NCBI GenBank assembly: GCA_035605155.1
Contig: DATNHC010000031.1
Coordinates: 1-23,113 of the forward strand
Origin: VRUE01 sp035605155
GTDB lineage: Bacteria; Actinomycetota; Thermoleophilia; Solirubrobacterales; 70-9
Direction of reading: 5' to 3'
Length of the DNA stretch: 23,113 nucleotides
Under the pieces are notes generated by a model that saw only the letters and a list, made by a program, of their open reading frames with translations, was not told the DNA's origin and made no database searches. The position numbers and the translations under genes were made by a program. The first letter of the stretch is position 1; every line of letters starts with the position of its first letter. Below are positions 6,316 through 15,194 of this stretch, piece by piece.

Positions 6316-7332
6316 CTAGGACGGCTTCTCGTCGTGGCCGCCGAACTGCTTGCGCATCGCGGAGAGCACCCGGTCGCCGAAGTCGCCAAGGCCGCGCGAG
6401 TAGAAGCGCTCATACAGGGCGGTGGTGAGAACCGGCGCCGGCACGCCCTCGTCGATCGCCGCGATCGAGGTCCAGCGCCCCTCGCCCGAATCGGAGACGC
6501 GGCCGGCGAAGTCGGAGAGATCGGGGGATTCCTGCATCGCTGTGGCCGTCAGGTCGAGCAGCCAGGAGCCGATCACGCTGCCCCGCCGCCAGACCTCCGC
6601 CACCTCGGGCAGGTCGAGGTCGTACTGGTAGTACTCGGGCTGCTCGAGCGGCGCCGTCTCGGCATCGGCTTCACGCTCGACTTTGCCGGCGTTGGCGTTC
6701 TCGAGGATGTTGAGTCCCTCGGCGTAGGCGGCCATGAGCCCGTACTCGATCCCATTGTGGACCATCTTCACGAAGTGCCCGGCGCCGTTCGGACCGCAGT
6801 GCAGGTAGCCGTTCTCGGCGGGCGAGGGATCGCCGCTGCGACCCGGCGTGCGCTCTGCCGACTCGACCCCCGGGGCCAGCGCGGCGAAGACCGGGTCGAG
6901 GCGCTCGACCGCAGCGTCGGGCCCGCCGATCATCAGGCAGTAGCCGCGCTCGAGGCCGAAGACGCCGCCGCTCGTGCCGCAATCGACGAAGTCGATTCCC
7001 TGCTCGCGCAGGACGCCGGCGCGGCGGATGTCGTCGCGGTAGTAGGAGTTGCCGCCGTCGACGATCGCGTCGCCGCTCTGCAGCGCCGCGGCGAGGTCGG
7101 CAATCGTCCGCTCGGTGATCCCGCCGGCTGGCACCATCACCCAGACCGAGCGCGGCGCGCTCAGCTTCGCGGCCAGCTCCTGCAGCGAGGAGGCGCCCTC
7201 GGCGCCCTCGCCTGCGAGCCTGGCGACGGCCTCGGGATCGACGTCGTAGACGACGCAGCGGTGACCGTCGCGCATCAGCCGTCGCGCCATGTTGGCGCCC
7301 ATGCGACCGAGTCCGACCATCCCCAGCTCCAC
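6316..7332 (-). CDS. gnd: 6-phosphogluconate dehydrogenase, decarboxylating (short form)
   Basis: A 338-residue enzyme of the short (GntZ/YqeC-like) class, oxidising 6-phosphogluconate to ribulose-5-phosphate and CO2. The Rossmann motif GLGRMGANM is near the N-terminus, followed by VYDVDPEAV. IVDGGNSYYRDDIRRA, DCGTSGGVFGLERGYCLMIGG and KMVHNGIEYGLMAAYAEG (catalytic Lys and Asn) follow. The acidic residue at the end of the second strand (YDVDP instead of NRT) is usual for NAD-preferring members. The open frame extends far upstream, but GTG at 7332 puts the Rossmann fold at the N-terminus and has TAGGGT 8 nt ahead. It is divergent from zwf with 64 bp between starts and is followed by pgl. Confidence 0.94.
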   Translation of the reverse strand: MELGMVGLGRMGANMARRLMRDGHRCVVYDVDPEAVARLAGEGAEGASSLQELAAKLSAPRSVWVMVPAGGITERTIADLAAALQSGDAIVDGGNSYYRDDIRRAGVLREQGIDFVDCGTSGGVFGLERGYCLMIGGPDAAVERLDPVFAALAPGVESAERTPGRSGDPSPAENGYLHCGPNGAGHFVKMVHNGIEYGLMAAYAEGLNILENANAGKVEREADAETAPLEQPEYYQYDLDLPEVAEVWRRGSVIGSWLLDLTATAMQESPDLSDFAGRVSDSGEGRWTSIAAIDEGVPAPVLTTALYERFYSRGLGDFGDRVLSAMRKQFGGHDEKPS

Positions 7333-7340
7333 GGCTGCTA

Positions 7341-7346
7341 ACCCTA
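7341..7346 (-). promoter_or_regulatory. -10-like TAGGGT for gnd
   Basis: TAGGGT is 8 nt before the GTG at 7332, with no visible ribosome binding site. Confidence 0.35.
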
Positions 7347-7383
7347 CGCGAGCCGGGCGATGACCTGCTGCCCAGCCAGCGGT

Positions 7384-7389
7384 TAGCCT
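7384..7389 (+). promoter_or_regulatory. -10-like TAGCCT for zwf
   Basis: TAGCCT is 7 nt before the zwf ATG. The same hexamer occurs 6 nt before recQ. The divergent zwf and gnd promoters share a 64-bp region. Confidence 0.4.
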
Positions 7390-7396
7390 GCGGTCG

Positions 7397-8812
7397 ATGA
7401 GCGCAGACGCCAACCGCTCCGCCCAGGCCCAAGCCGACGCGCTGACGATCTTCGGCATCACCGGCGACCTGGCGAAGAAGATGACCTTCCGGGCGCTGTA
7501 CCGACTCGAGGCCCGCGGCAAGCTCGACTGCCCGATCGTCGGCGTCGCAATCGACGATTGGCCGCTCGAGCAGCTGATCGAGCACGCCCGCGAGGCGATC
7601 GCCGCCAGCGTCGAGGACCCTGACGAGGACGTTTTCCGCCGCCTCGCCGCCCGCATCTCCTACGTGCAGGGGGACTATGGCGACCCCGACACCTTCAGGC
7701 GCGTCGCCACGGCCGTCGGCGAGGCCAAGCGGCCCATCTTCTACCTCGAGGTGCCACCCTCGCTCTTCCTCACCGTGGTCAAGGGACTCGGCGCGGCCGG
7801 GCTGACAAGCAATGCGCGCGTCGTGATCGAGAAGCCCTTCGGCCACGACCTCGAATCGGCGCGGGCGCTCAACGCCGAACTGCACCAGGTGCTGGGCGAG
7901 GAGCAGATCCTGCGCATCGACCATTACCTCGGCAAGGAGCCGGTGATGGACATCAACTACCTGCGCTTCGCCAACTCGGTGCTGGAGCCGGTCTGGAACC
8001 GCGAGCACGTCACCCACGTGCAGATGACGATCGCCGAGGACTTCGGGGTCGAGGACCGCGGTCGCTTCTACGACGCGGTGGGGGCGATGCGCGACGTGAT
8101 CCAGAACCACGCCCTGCAGGTGCTCTCGCTGATCGCGATGGAGCCGCCCGCCGGCAACCATGCCGACTCGGTCCGTGACAAGAAGCTGGAGCTGTTCAAG
8201 GCGGTGCGAACGGCGGATCCGCAGCGCTACGTGCGCGGCCAGTACGAGGGCTACCACGAGATCGCCGACGTGGCGCCGGACTCGACCACCGAGACCTTCG
8301 CCGCGGTCGAGCTGGCGATCGACAACTGGCGCTGGAGCGGAGTTCCCTTCTTCGTCCGCGCCGGCAAGAACCTGCCGGTCAAGGCATCGGAGGTGACGGT
8401 CGTCTTCAAGCGACCGCCCCGGCTCGGCGTCGGGCCCGGCAAGCTGCCCGAACCGAACCAGATGACGGTGCGGATCGAGCCCGAGGCCGGCTCGCGCATG
8501 CGCCTCTTCGCCAAGAAGGCCGGCGAAGAGGCATTCGAGCCAGCCGACCTCGAGGTGCTCTTCGAGAAGGTGCCGGGGGAGGATCCAGAGCCCTACGAGC
8601 GCCTGCTCAGCGACGCGCTCGCCGGCCGGGACCAGCTCTTCACGCGCGAGGACACGGTCGAGGAAACCTGGCGAATCGTGCAGCCATTGCTCGACGAGCC
8701 AGGGCCGGTGCACCGCTACGCCCCCGGGACCTGGGGGCCGCCGGAGGCAGAGCGGCTGACACGCGGCGTCTGCCAGTGGTTCCAGCCCTGGCTGCCGAAC
8801 AGCTCAGCCTGA
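7397..8812 (+). CDS. zwf: Glucose-6-phosphate 1-dehydrogenase
   Basis: A 471-residue Zwf, the entry enzyme of the oxidative pentose-phosphate pathway. The dinucleotide motif FGITGDLAKK is at 19-28 (GASGDLAKR in many homologues). VIEKPFGHD is at 143-151 and the substrate-binding, catalytic-His motif RIDHYLGKE at 173-181. A C-terminal domain with FVRAGKNLP and FTREDTVEETWRIVQPLL is intact and the length is normal. It is divergent from gnd-pgl, so three consecutive pathway steps are clustered. The usual actinobacterial neighbours opcA, tal and tkt are not in this window. The ATG at 7397 has a -10-like TAGCCT 7 nt upstream and no clear Shine-Dalgarno. The last 9 bp overlap the convergent gene's stop. 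Confidence 0.96.
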   Translation: MSADANRSAQAQADALTIFGITGDLAKKMTFRALYRLEARGKLDCPIVGVAIDDWPLEQLIEHAREAIAASVEDPDEDVFRRLAARISYVQGDYGDPDTFRRVATAVGEAKRPIFYLEVPPSLFLTVVKGLGAAGLTSNARVVIEKPFGHDLESARALNAELHQVLGEEQILRIDHYLGKEPVMDINYLRFANSVLEPVWNREHVTHVQMTIAEDFGVEDRGRFYDAVGAMRDVIQNHALQVLSLIAMEPPAGNHADSVRDKKLELFKAVRTADPQRYVRGQYEGYHEIADVAPDSTTETFAAVELAIDNWRWSGVPFFVRAGKNLPVKASEVTVVFKRPPRLGVGPGKLPEPNQMTVRIEPEAGSRMRLFAKKAGEEAFEPADLEVLFEKVPGEDPEPYERLLSDALAGRDQLFTREDTVEETWRIVQPLLDEPGPVHRYAPGTWGPPEAERLTRGVCQWFQPWLPNSSA

Positions 8813-9346
8813 GCGCCTCGATGTCAGCCCCTCGAGGACGACCTCCACGGGCGAGCGATGCTTGCTGTTGCCGGTGGCCTCGCGACTCTGCTGCAGCTCA
8901 GAGGCGAGTCGGCCCATCTGGGCGCCGAAGCTGCCGACCTCCTTCGCCGCCTTGGCGAGGTCCTGCGACTTGACCTTCACCTGGGGTCGTCGCGGCGCGA
9001 TCGACCTCAGCCCGTGCCGGCGGGAATGCCGGGCACCGAGGGCGAGCCCGCCGGCCGCGCCGGCAAGCGCCGCACCGCCGGCCAGCAGCGGAACCTTCGC
9101 CTTGCTCGCCGCGTTGCCGAGCGTGTGGCCGGCGTCCTTGGCCGTGCCCTCGACCGCGTGCAGCGCGGTCTCTACCCGCCCTGACCCGTTCGACGACGTT
9201 TTGGCGTTCGACGTTTTGGCATTGCCCGAGCGCGACGTGCTGCCGCTCGCTTTGCGTGCTTTCGCCGTCGACGGTTTGCGCGCTTTGCTCGTCGAGCCGC
9301 GCGAACGCGCTTTGGGTTTCTGGCGCGCTTTCGTTTTCTCAGCCAT
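8804..9346 (-). CDS. Lys/Ala-rich protein with Gly/Ala hydrophobic segment
   Basis: A 180-residue protein that I do not recognise. The first 55 residues are strongly basic and low-complexity (KAR, SKARKPSTAKARK, and a tandem NAKTS repeat), similar in composition to histone H1-like or SPOR-linker tails. Residues about 80-100 form a Gly/Ala/Leu segment (LLAGGAALAGAAGGLALGA) that could insert in the membrane. The C-terminal part contains a helical QVKVKSQDLAKAAKEV and QMGRLASELQQ. GGAGGA lies 7 nt before the ATG. The upstream gene's stop overlaps that site, so the two are one operon. A membrane-to-nucleoid or membrane-to-wall tether would fit, but no function can be assigned. Confidence 0.75.
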   Translation of the reverse strand: MAEKTKARQKPKARSRGSTSKARKPSTAKARKASGSTSRSGNAKTSNAKTSSNGSGRVETALHAVEGTAKDAGHTLGNAASKAKVPLLAGGAALAGAAGGLALGARHSRRHGLRSIAPRRPQVKVKSQDLAKAAKEVGSFGAQMGRLASELQQSREATGNSKHRSPVEVVLEGLTSRRSG

Positions 9347-9358
9347 CTCACTCTCCTC

Positions 9359-9634
9359 CTAGTTGTTTCTGTCGAGCTCCCGCTCACGCTGCTCAGCGCG
9401 CTGCTCGTCGAGCTCCGCCTCTACCTGCGCCCGCTTCGCCCGCTCCTCGGCGATCGCGGCCTCGGTGCGGCGGCTCTCCGCTCTCTCGCGATGGTGGCGC
9501 GCATCGTCGTGGCCCGCCTCGGCCTGCATCTGGCCGAGTTCGCGCCGGTTGCGGGCGCGCCGGGCAACCGAGACCACAATCGCGACGACGATCAGAGCAC
9601 CGATGACTATGGCGACGATTGCAAGGGTTGACAT
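9359..9634 (-). CDS. Small single-pass membrane protein with coiled coil
   Basis: A 91-residue protein. Residues 4-24 (LAIVAIVIGALIVVAIVVSVA) form one transmembrane helix. The remainder is a highly charged, heptad-like coiled coil (AEERAKRAQVEAELDEQRAEQRERELD). The ATG is preceded by AAAGGAGGT at good spacing, the strongest ribosome binding site in this part of the window. It leads a two-gene operon with the basic protein at 8804-9346, and their boundary is 12 bp. Both look like envelope structural proteins. No family is recognised. Confidence 0.8.
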   Translation of the reverse strand: MSTLAIVAIVIGALIVVAIVVSVARRARNRRELGQMQAEAGHDDARHHRERAESRRTEAAIAEERAKRAQVEAELDEQRAEQRERELDRNN

Positions 9635-9754
9635 CGCTACCTCCTTTTACATTGAGGAACTCTCCTAATTGCCCCTATGTGCGGAAATCGAAACCGCCAC
9701 CGGTCTTTTCCGCAAAGTCGTCAGGAGAGCGCGCGCGGCATCCACCGCGGCGCA

Positions 9755-9760
9755 TAGCCT
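9755..9760 (+). promoter_or_regulatory. -10-like TAGCCT for recQ
   Basis: TAGCCT is 6 nt before the ATG at 9767, matching the zwf arrangement. The 132-bp gap 9635-9766 otherwise shows nothing clear. Confidence 0.4.
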
Positions 9761-9766
9761 CGGCGA

Positions 9767-11311
<1,545 letters not shown>

Positions 11312-11383
11312 GCGCCTGCAACTCGGCGCCCGCGGCGAACGCGACGATCCACCAGCGCCCGTGTTTGGCGGAAGGTGACGCGG

Positions 11384-12487
11384 ATGCAACGGTCGAATCT
11401 GCCCCGGATGACCCGGGCGACGCGAAGCTCGCTGGCCCTTGCTGCCCTGGCAGCGTGCGTGCTCTGCGTGCTCGCTCCGGCGGGCGCCGAGGGCGGCGCC
11501 CTGCTGCCGCGCGGCAAGAAGATCTTCTTCGGCATCAGCGACACGGGCGATCCGGCCGACTTCGGCCAGTTCAGCAAGGACCTGCGCAAGCACCCGGCGC
11601 TGATCGAGACCTTCCGCACCTGGGGCTCCGACTTCCCCGAGTCGATCGAACGCTGGCAGGAGGCCCGGGCACGACCGGTTCTGCACTTCACCACCGCCGA
11701 CAACGACGACGGGCACGAGCTGATCAGCCCGCGGGCGATCGCCCAGGGCTACGGCGACGAGTACCTGATCCGGCTCAACCGGCTCTTCTGGGAGAAGCAG
11801 ATGCGCGCCTACCTGCGACCGTTGGGCGAGCCCAACCGCTGCCTCAACGTCTACGCCGCCTACGACTGCGCCGGCAACCCGCGCGACAAGGCCCACAAAC
11901 CCCGCTGGTACAAGCTCGCCTTCCGTCGCATGCACGTGATCCTGCATGGTGGCGGCAAGCGCTCCGCGATCGACCGGCGCCTCGCCGAGGCCGGCGTCGC
12001 CCCCCTGCAGAGCGAGCTTGCCGGCCTGCCGCGCGCCCCGATCGCGGTGCTCTGGAGCACCCTGCCGGCCGGCTCGCCGACGGTGCCGCAGAACCGGCCG
12101 CGGTACTTCTATCCCGGCGACCCCTACGTCGACTGGGTGGGCACCGACTTCTATTCCGACAACCAAGACTGGAAGTCGCTCAACGGCATGTACCGCCGCT
12201 ACGCGAGCAAGCCCTTCTCACTGCCCGAGTTCGGCGTCTCGAGCGGTGACGACCCCGCCTACATGCGCAAGCTGATGACCTGGGTCGAGCGCCACCGGCG
12301 CTGCAAGATGCTCATCTACTACCAGGACTTTGGCTCGACGAGCTCTTATCGGATCCAGAACTACCCGGCGAGCCTTGCCGTGCTGAGCGACTTCCTCCAC
12401 TCGCCCCGCTTCCCGCATTTCGCCCCCCACCCGCCCCTCGCCCCGCCGCCCCCGCCCGGCGGACTCGCCCCCCGCGACACCAACTGA
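11384..12487 (+). CDS. Secreted GH26-like glycoside hydrolase
   Basis: A 367-residue exported protein. The N-terminus (MQRSNLPRMTRATRSSLALA... VLCVLAPAGA) is a signal peptide. The body resembles clan GH-A endo-mannanase-like family 26. LRPLGEPNR near residue 149 matches the RPxxExN acid/base motif, and SLPEFGVSSGDD near 282 supplies the probable nucleophile Glu. WYKLAFRRMHVILH also fits the GH26 core. The C-terminus is a Pro-rich tail (PHPPLAPPPPPGG). It probably cleaves a beta-linked polysaccharide outside the cell; the substrate is uncertain. The ATG at 11384 is chosen over the GTG at 11375 because GGAAGG is 9 nt before it. It converges on the PQQ-propeller gene across palindrome copy 2. 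Confidence 0.78.
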   Translation: MQRSNLPRMTRATRSSLALAALAACVLCVLAPAGAEGGALLPRGKKIFFGISDTGDPADFGQFSKDLRKHPALIETFRTWGSDFPESIERWQEARARPVLHFTTADNDDGHELISPRAIAQGYGDEYLIRLNRLFWEKQMRAYLRPLGEPNRCLNVYAAYDCAGNPRDKAHKPRWYKLAFRRMHVILHGGGKRSAIDRRLAEAGVAPLQSELAGLPRAPIAVLWSTLPAGSPTVPQNRPRYFYPGDPYVDWVGTDFYSDNQDWKSLNGMYRRYASKPFSLPEFGVSSGDDPAYMRKLMTWVERHRRCKMLIYYQDFGSTSSYRIQNYPASLAVLSDFLHSPRFPHFAPHPPLAPPPPPGGLAPRDTN

Positions 12488-12498
12488 CCCCCTCGGCT

Positions 12499-12549
12499 CG
12501 AACTGCATCAAATTCTCTACCTGCCAGGCCGAGAATTTGATGCAGTTCG
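12499..12549. repeat. Palindromic repeat element, copy 2
   Basis: A perfect 19-bp inverted repeat (12499-12517 and 12531-12549) with a 13-nt centre. The arm core GAACTGCATCAAATTCTC and the right side match copy 1 at 3868-3920; the centres differ. It lies between convergent genes, and its right arm and centre encode the last residues and the TAG stop of the PQQ-propeller gene. A role as a convergent terminator is possible here but would not explain copy 1. Confidence 0.85.
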
Positions 12550-13923
12550 CTTCTGCTTCTGCTTCTGCTTCGGCTTCGGCTTCGGCTTGGGCTGGGGTTT
12601 GGGGCTTGGCTTCGCTTGCGGCGCCTCGACGCGGCGGGAGACCCTCGCCTTGTACTTGTAGGGCTGCAGGGCCGTGATGCTCGAGTAGCCGGTCAGGTAG
12701 ATGCGCCGGCCATCGGAGATCACCGGTGAGTAAGTGCCACGGCGGTAGCGGAAGACGTGCCGACCGCTGCGCATCATGTAGCCGCTGGTCGAGTTGTGGG
12801 TGAACTCGGCCGCGTAGACGATCTCGCCAATCGCCGACAGCGAGCCGATCACCTGGCCGCCGGCGGAGCGGCTCCAGCGCAGACCGCCGTCCTTGGCGTC
12901 GAGCGCGTAGACGTTGCCGTCGAAGGAGCCGATGTAGACGGTCGGCGGACTGTGACGGGTGTTGGCGACGGTCGGGCCGGAGTAGGCGTAACCACCGGTC
13001 GAGTAGCTCCAGGCAAGCGTACCGTCGCGGCGGTCGAAGCTGTAGACGCGGGAGTCGTTGTTGCCCGCGTAGACGCGGCCGAAGGCCACAGCCGGCGTCG
13101 AGTAGAACGCCCCCGAGGTGCCGAAGCCCGAGCCCAGCGACGCGGTCTGCCACCTGATCTTGCCGGTCTTGGCGTCTACAGCGTTCATGCTGCCGCCGTA
13201 GTCGCCGACGTAGAGGGTGCCGCCGTAGTAGGCCGGAGCGGACTTGACCGGCCCGTTGAGGCTGGTCGCCCAGCGCACGTTGCCGCTGATCGTGCTCAGC
13301 GCATAGAGGCCGCCGTCCTCGCAGCCGAAGTAGACGGTGCGGTCGATGACCAGCGGCGAGGACTCGGCGCGACTCGGCAGCGAGCGCTTCCAGACGATCT
13401 TGCCAGTGCGGGCATCGAGCTTGACGATATGGCCGGGCACGAGGTTGACGATGTAGAGCCGGTGTTTGTAGTAAGCGGGCGAGGAGGCATTGAGGCGGCC
13501 GATGCTGCGTTCCCAGAGCAGCTTGCCGGTGTCGGCGTCAAGGGCGTAGGCGGTGCCGTTGTTGTTGACGAAGTAGAGCTTGCCGCCGACGTAGATCGGC
13601 GGGAACTCGAGCAGCGGCCGCTCGGTGAAGCGCCAGAGCTTGCGGAAGGGCGGCTTCACCCCCTTCACCGGCAGGTAACGGGTGCGGGCGGGGTTGAGGC
13701 CGAATATCGGCCAGTTGACCGTCTTCGCCCGCTTCGGCTTGGACGGGGCCTGCGGTTCGAAGGGAACGTTGGCGTTGTGGACGTCGGGCGGTCGCTTGAG
13801 CAGCTGATAGGCGAGCAGCGCGACACCGCCGAGAACCAGCACGCAACCGACGATCAGCCCGACCGCGATTCCGCGCCGGCTGTGCCAGAAATGGTTAGCC
13901 GCCTGGCGCGCCTGACTCGCCAT
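12517..13923 (-). CDS. Membrane-anchored PQQ-type (BamB-like) beta-propeller protein
   Basis: A 468-residue protein. A single transmembrane helix (IAVGLIVGCVLVLGGVALLAY) follows a 15-residue cytoplasmic start. The large outer part has seven or so PQQ/BamB-like blades: GTAYALDADTGKLLWE, HIVKLDARTGKIVWKR, GGLYALSTISGNVRW, GSMNAVDAKTGKIRW, NVYALDAKDGGLRW. The dehydrogenase motifs are absent, so it is a structural or binding propeller and not a quinoprotein enzyme. The tail is a K/P/Q repeat ending KQKQKQKR, then RTASNSRPGR, which comes from the palindrome. ATG at 13923 is chosen because it gives a normal N-terminus; the open frame runs upstream into the GNAT gene. It is 17 bp downstream of that gene, in one operon. 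Confidence 0.88.
   Translation of the reverse strand: MASQARQAANHFWHSRRGIAVGLIVGCVLVLGGVALLAYQLLKRPPDVHNANVPFEPQAPSKPKRAKTVNWPIFGLNPARTRYLPVKGVKPPFRKLWRFTERPLLEFPPIYVGGKLYFVNNNGTAYALDADTGKLLWERSIGRLNASSPAYYKHRLYIVNLVPGHIVKLDARTGKIVWKRSLPSRAESSPLVIDRTVYFGCEDGGLYALSTISGNVRWATSLNGPVKSAPAYYGGTLYVGDYGGSMNAVDAKTGKIRWQTASLGSGFGTSGAFYSTPAVAFGRVYAGNNDSRVYSFDRRDGTLAWSYSTGGYAYSGPTVANTRHSPPTVYIGSFDGNVYALDAKDGGLRWSRSAGGQVIGSLSAIGEIVYAAEFTHNSTSGYMMRSGRHVFRYRRGTYSPVISDGRRIYLTGYSSITALQPYKYKARVSRRVEAPQAKPSPKPQPKPKPKPKQKQKQKRTASNSRPGR
12548..12606. repeat. Hexanucleotide simple repeat encoding the K/P/Q tail
   Basis: Consecutive GCTTCT and GCTTCG hexamers, then related GGCTTG/GGGTTT variants, encode the low-complexity KPKPKPKQKQKQK tail. 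Its outer edge abuts the palindrome exactly. Such tracts slip easily, so tail length may vary between strains. Confidence 0.7.
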
Positions 13924-13940
13924 CGCTTTCCAGGGCCTGT

Positions 13941-14708
13941 TCAGCGGCGCAGCTCCCACATCTCGACGAAGCCGAAGTCGCGGAATCCAAGCCGCTCGTA
14001 GAGCGGCGCACCGGCCCGTGTCGCCTGCAGCGAAGCCGTGACCGAGCCCCGGCCGCGGGCCTCGGCGAGGACGTGGCGCAGGAGCCAGCCGGCGATGCCG
14101 CGACCGCGGTGCTCGGGCAGTGTGGCAACGCCGGTCACGCAGCAATCGTCGCCGATCTCGATCGCCCCCACGCAGGCGACGGCCTGCGCGCCGGCGAAGG
14201 CGCCGCGCCAGCGAATCGACGTCTCGGCTGCCAGCGCCGCGCGAAAGCCGTCGAGTCCGTAGCCGTAGGCGCGATCGTTGAGCTCAGCGCAGATCGCAGC
14301 ATCGATTGGCCCCGGCGCGATGCCGGCCGGAGCCGCCACCTCACCGGCGAGCTCGGCGAGCTCGAGCGCCATCGCCCGCGGTTCTGCGTCGAGGGCGTGC
14401 CCGCGCCTCGCCAGCAGGCGAGCGGTGTCGCGGTCCTCGTCGGGGACCCAGACCGTCCAGGCCCGCACCCCGGCGGCGTCGTAGGCCTCGGCCAGCGCCT
14501 CGAGCTGCTCGGCGAGCACGGCAGGATCGTCGTAGTAGACCGAGTTGAAGAGCGAGCGCTGCGGTGAAGTCGGAGTCAAGCAGGCGATCAGGCCCTGGCG
14601 CTCGATCAGCCTCGAGCTGGGGGCACCGCTGCCGAAGGCGAGGACCTCCTCGCGCACTCCCTCGATCGCGCGACGCCGCAGCTCCTGCTCGTCGATGCGC
14701 GGGCGCAT
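13941..14708 (-). CDS. GNAT-family N-acetyltransferase
   Basis: A 255-residue protein. The C-terminal half has the acetyl-CoA-binding motif ATLPEHRGRGIAGWLLRHVL (R-G-x-G type) and the closing PLYERLGFRDFGFVEMW, both typical of GNAT enzymes. The N-terminal half (YYDDPAVLAEQLEALAEAYD) resembles a divergent second GNAT-like repeat. The acceptor substrate cannot be told. It starts 10 bp after the SRPBCC stop and ends 17 bp before the PQQ-propeller start, so it is the middle of an operon. No clear ribosome binding site is present, so coupling is likely. Confidence 0.88.
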   Translation of the reverse strand: MRPRIDEQELRRRAIEGVREEVLAFGSGAPSSRLIERQGLIACLTPTSPQRSLFNSVYYDDPAVLAEQLEALAEAYDAAGVRAWTVWVPDEDRDTARLLARRGHALDAEPRAMALELAELAGEVAAPAGIAPGPIDAAICAELNDRAYGYGLDGFRAALAAETSIRWRGAFAGAQAVACVGAIEIGDDCCVTGVATLPEHRGRGIAGWLLRHVLAEARGRGSVTASLQATRAGAPLYERLGFRDFGFVEMWELRR

Positions 14709-14718
14709 CCGCGCCGGC

Positions 14719-15162
14719 TCAGCCCCCGGCCGCTGCGCGGCGCTCGGACTCGCTTGCGACGCCGTTGATCAGACCTTTGATCGCCTGCTTGATCGCGGCG
14801 ACCACGGCGAAGCCCGCGACCGGCAAGGTTGGCTGGGTGCGCACGGCGTAGACCATCTTCGTGCCGCCCTCGTTCGCCGAGAGCTCCACCGTGCCGACAT
14901 GGTCGCGAACCGGCAACCCGGAAAGCACGGTGTAGGAGAAACGCTTGGGCGCCTCGAAAGCGATCACTTCCTCGCGCATCGGCGGCCCGACCGCGGTCAG
15001 GCGGCGGATCGCCCCGACCCCGTTGGGGTCCGCCTCTCCCTCCCGCTCGAGCTCCGCCCTGCGCAACGGCGTCAGCTCGTCGTAGCGACGGTGATCGGTG
15101 AGCACCTCGAAGACGGTCTCCGGCGGTGCCGCAATCTCACGCGTGAAGGTGAAGCTGGCCAC
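14719..15162 (-). CDS. SRPBCC (START/polyketide cyclase-like) protein
   Basis: A 147-residue small alpha/beta helix-grip fold protein. It opens with ASFTFTREIAAPPETVFEVLTDHRRYDELTP, the standard SRPBCC start, then a beta-rich middle (REEVIAFEAPKRFSYTVL) and a long C-terminal helix (AVVAAIKQAIKGLINGVAS). Such proteins bind hydrophobic small molecules, or are uncharacterised stress proteins. The longer frame to 15297 has no support; GTG at 15162 has the -10-like TAGGCT 8 nt upstream. It leads the minus-strand run to the GNAT and PQQ-propeller genes and is 32 bp after the MBL gene. Confidence 0.85.
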   Translation of the reverse strand: MASFTFTREIAAPPETVFEVLTDHRRYDELTPLRRAELEREGEADPNGVGAIRRLTAVGPPMREEVIAFEAPKRFSYTVLSGLPVRDHVGTVELSANEGGTKMVYAVRTQPTLPVAGFAVVAAIKQAIKGLINGVASESERRAAAGG

Positions 15163-15170
15163 AGCGGCGC

Positions 15171-15176
15171 AGCCTA
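15171..15176 (-). promoter_or_regulatory. -10-like TAGGCT for the SRPBCC gene
   Basis: TAGGCT is 8 nt before the GTG at 15162, in the 32-bp gap after the MBL gene. A promoter here would allow separate expression of the three downstream genes. Confidence 0.3.
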
Positions 15177-15194
15177 CAGAGGACGCGGGTCCCC

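Noticed and set aside
9185..9345. Tandem repeats in the basic protein gene as a CRISPR-like array
   Set aside because: They are in-frame low-complexity codons (NAKTS, KAR) without constant spacing or unique spacers.
14001..14145. N-terminal extension of the PQQ-propeller protein
   Set aside because: It overlaps the GNAT coding region and reads as an Arg/Pro-rich shadow; the membrane anchor starts naturally at 13923.
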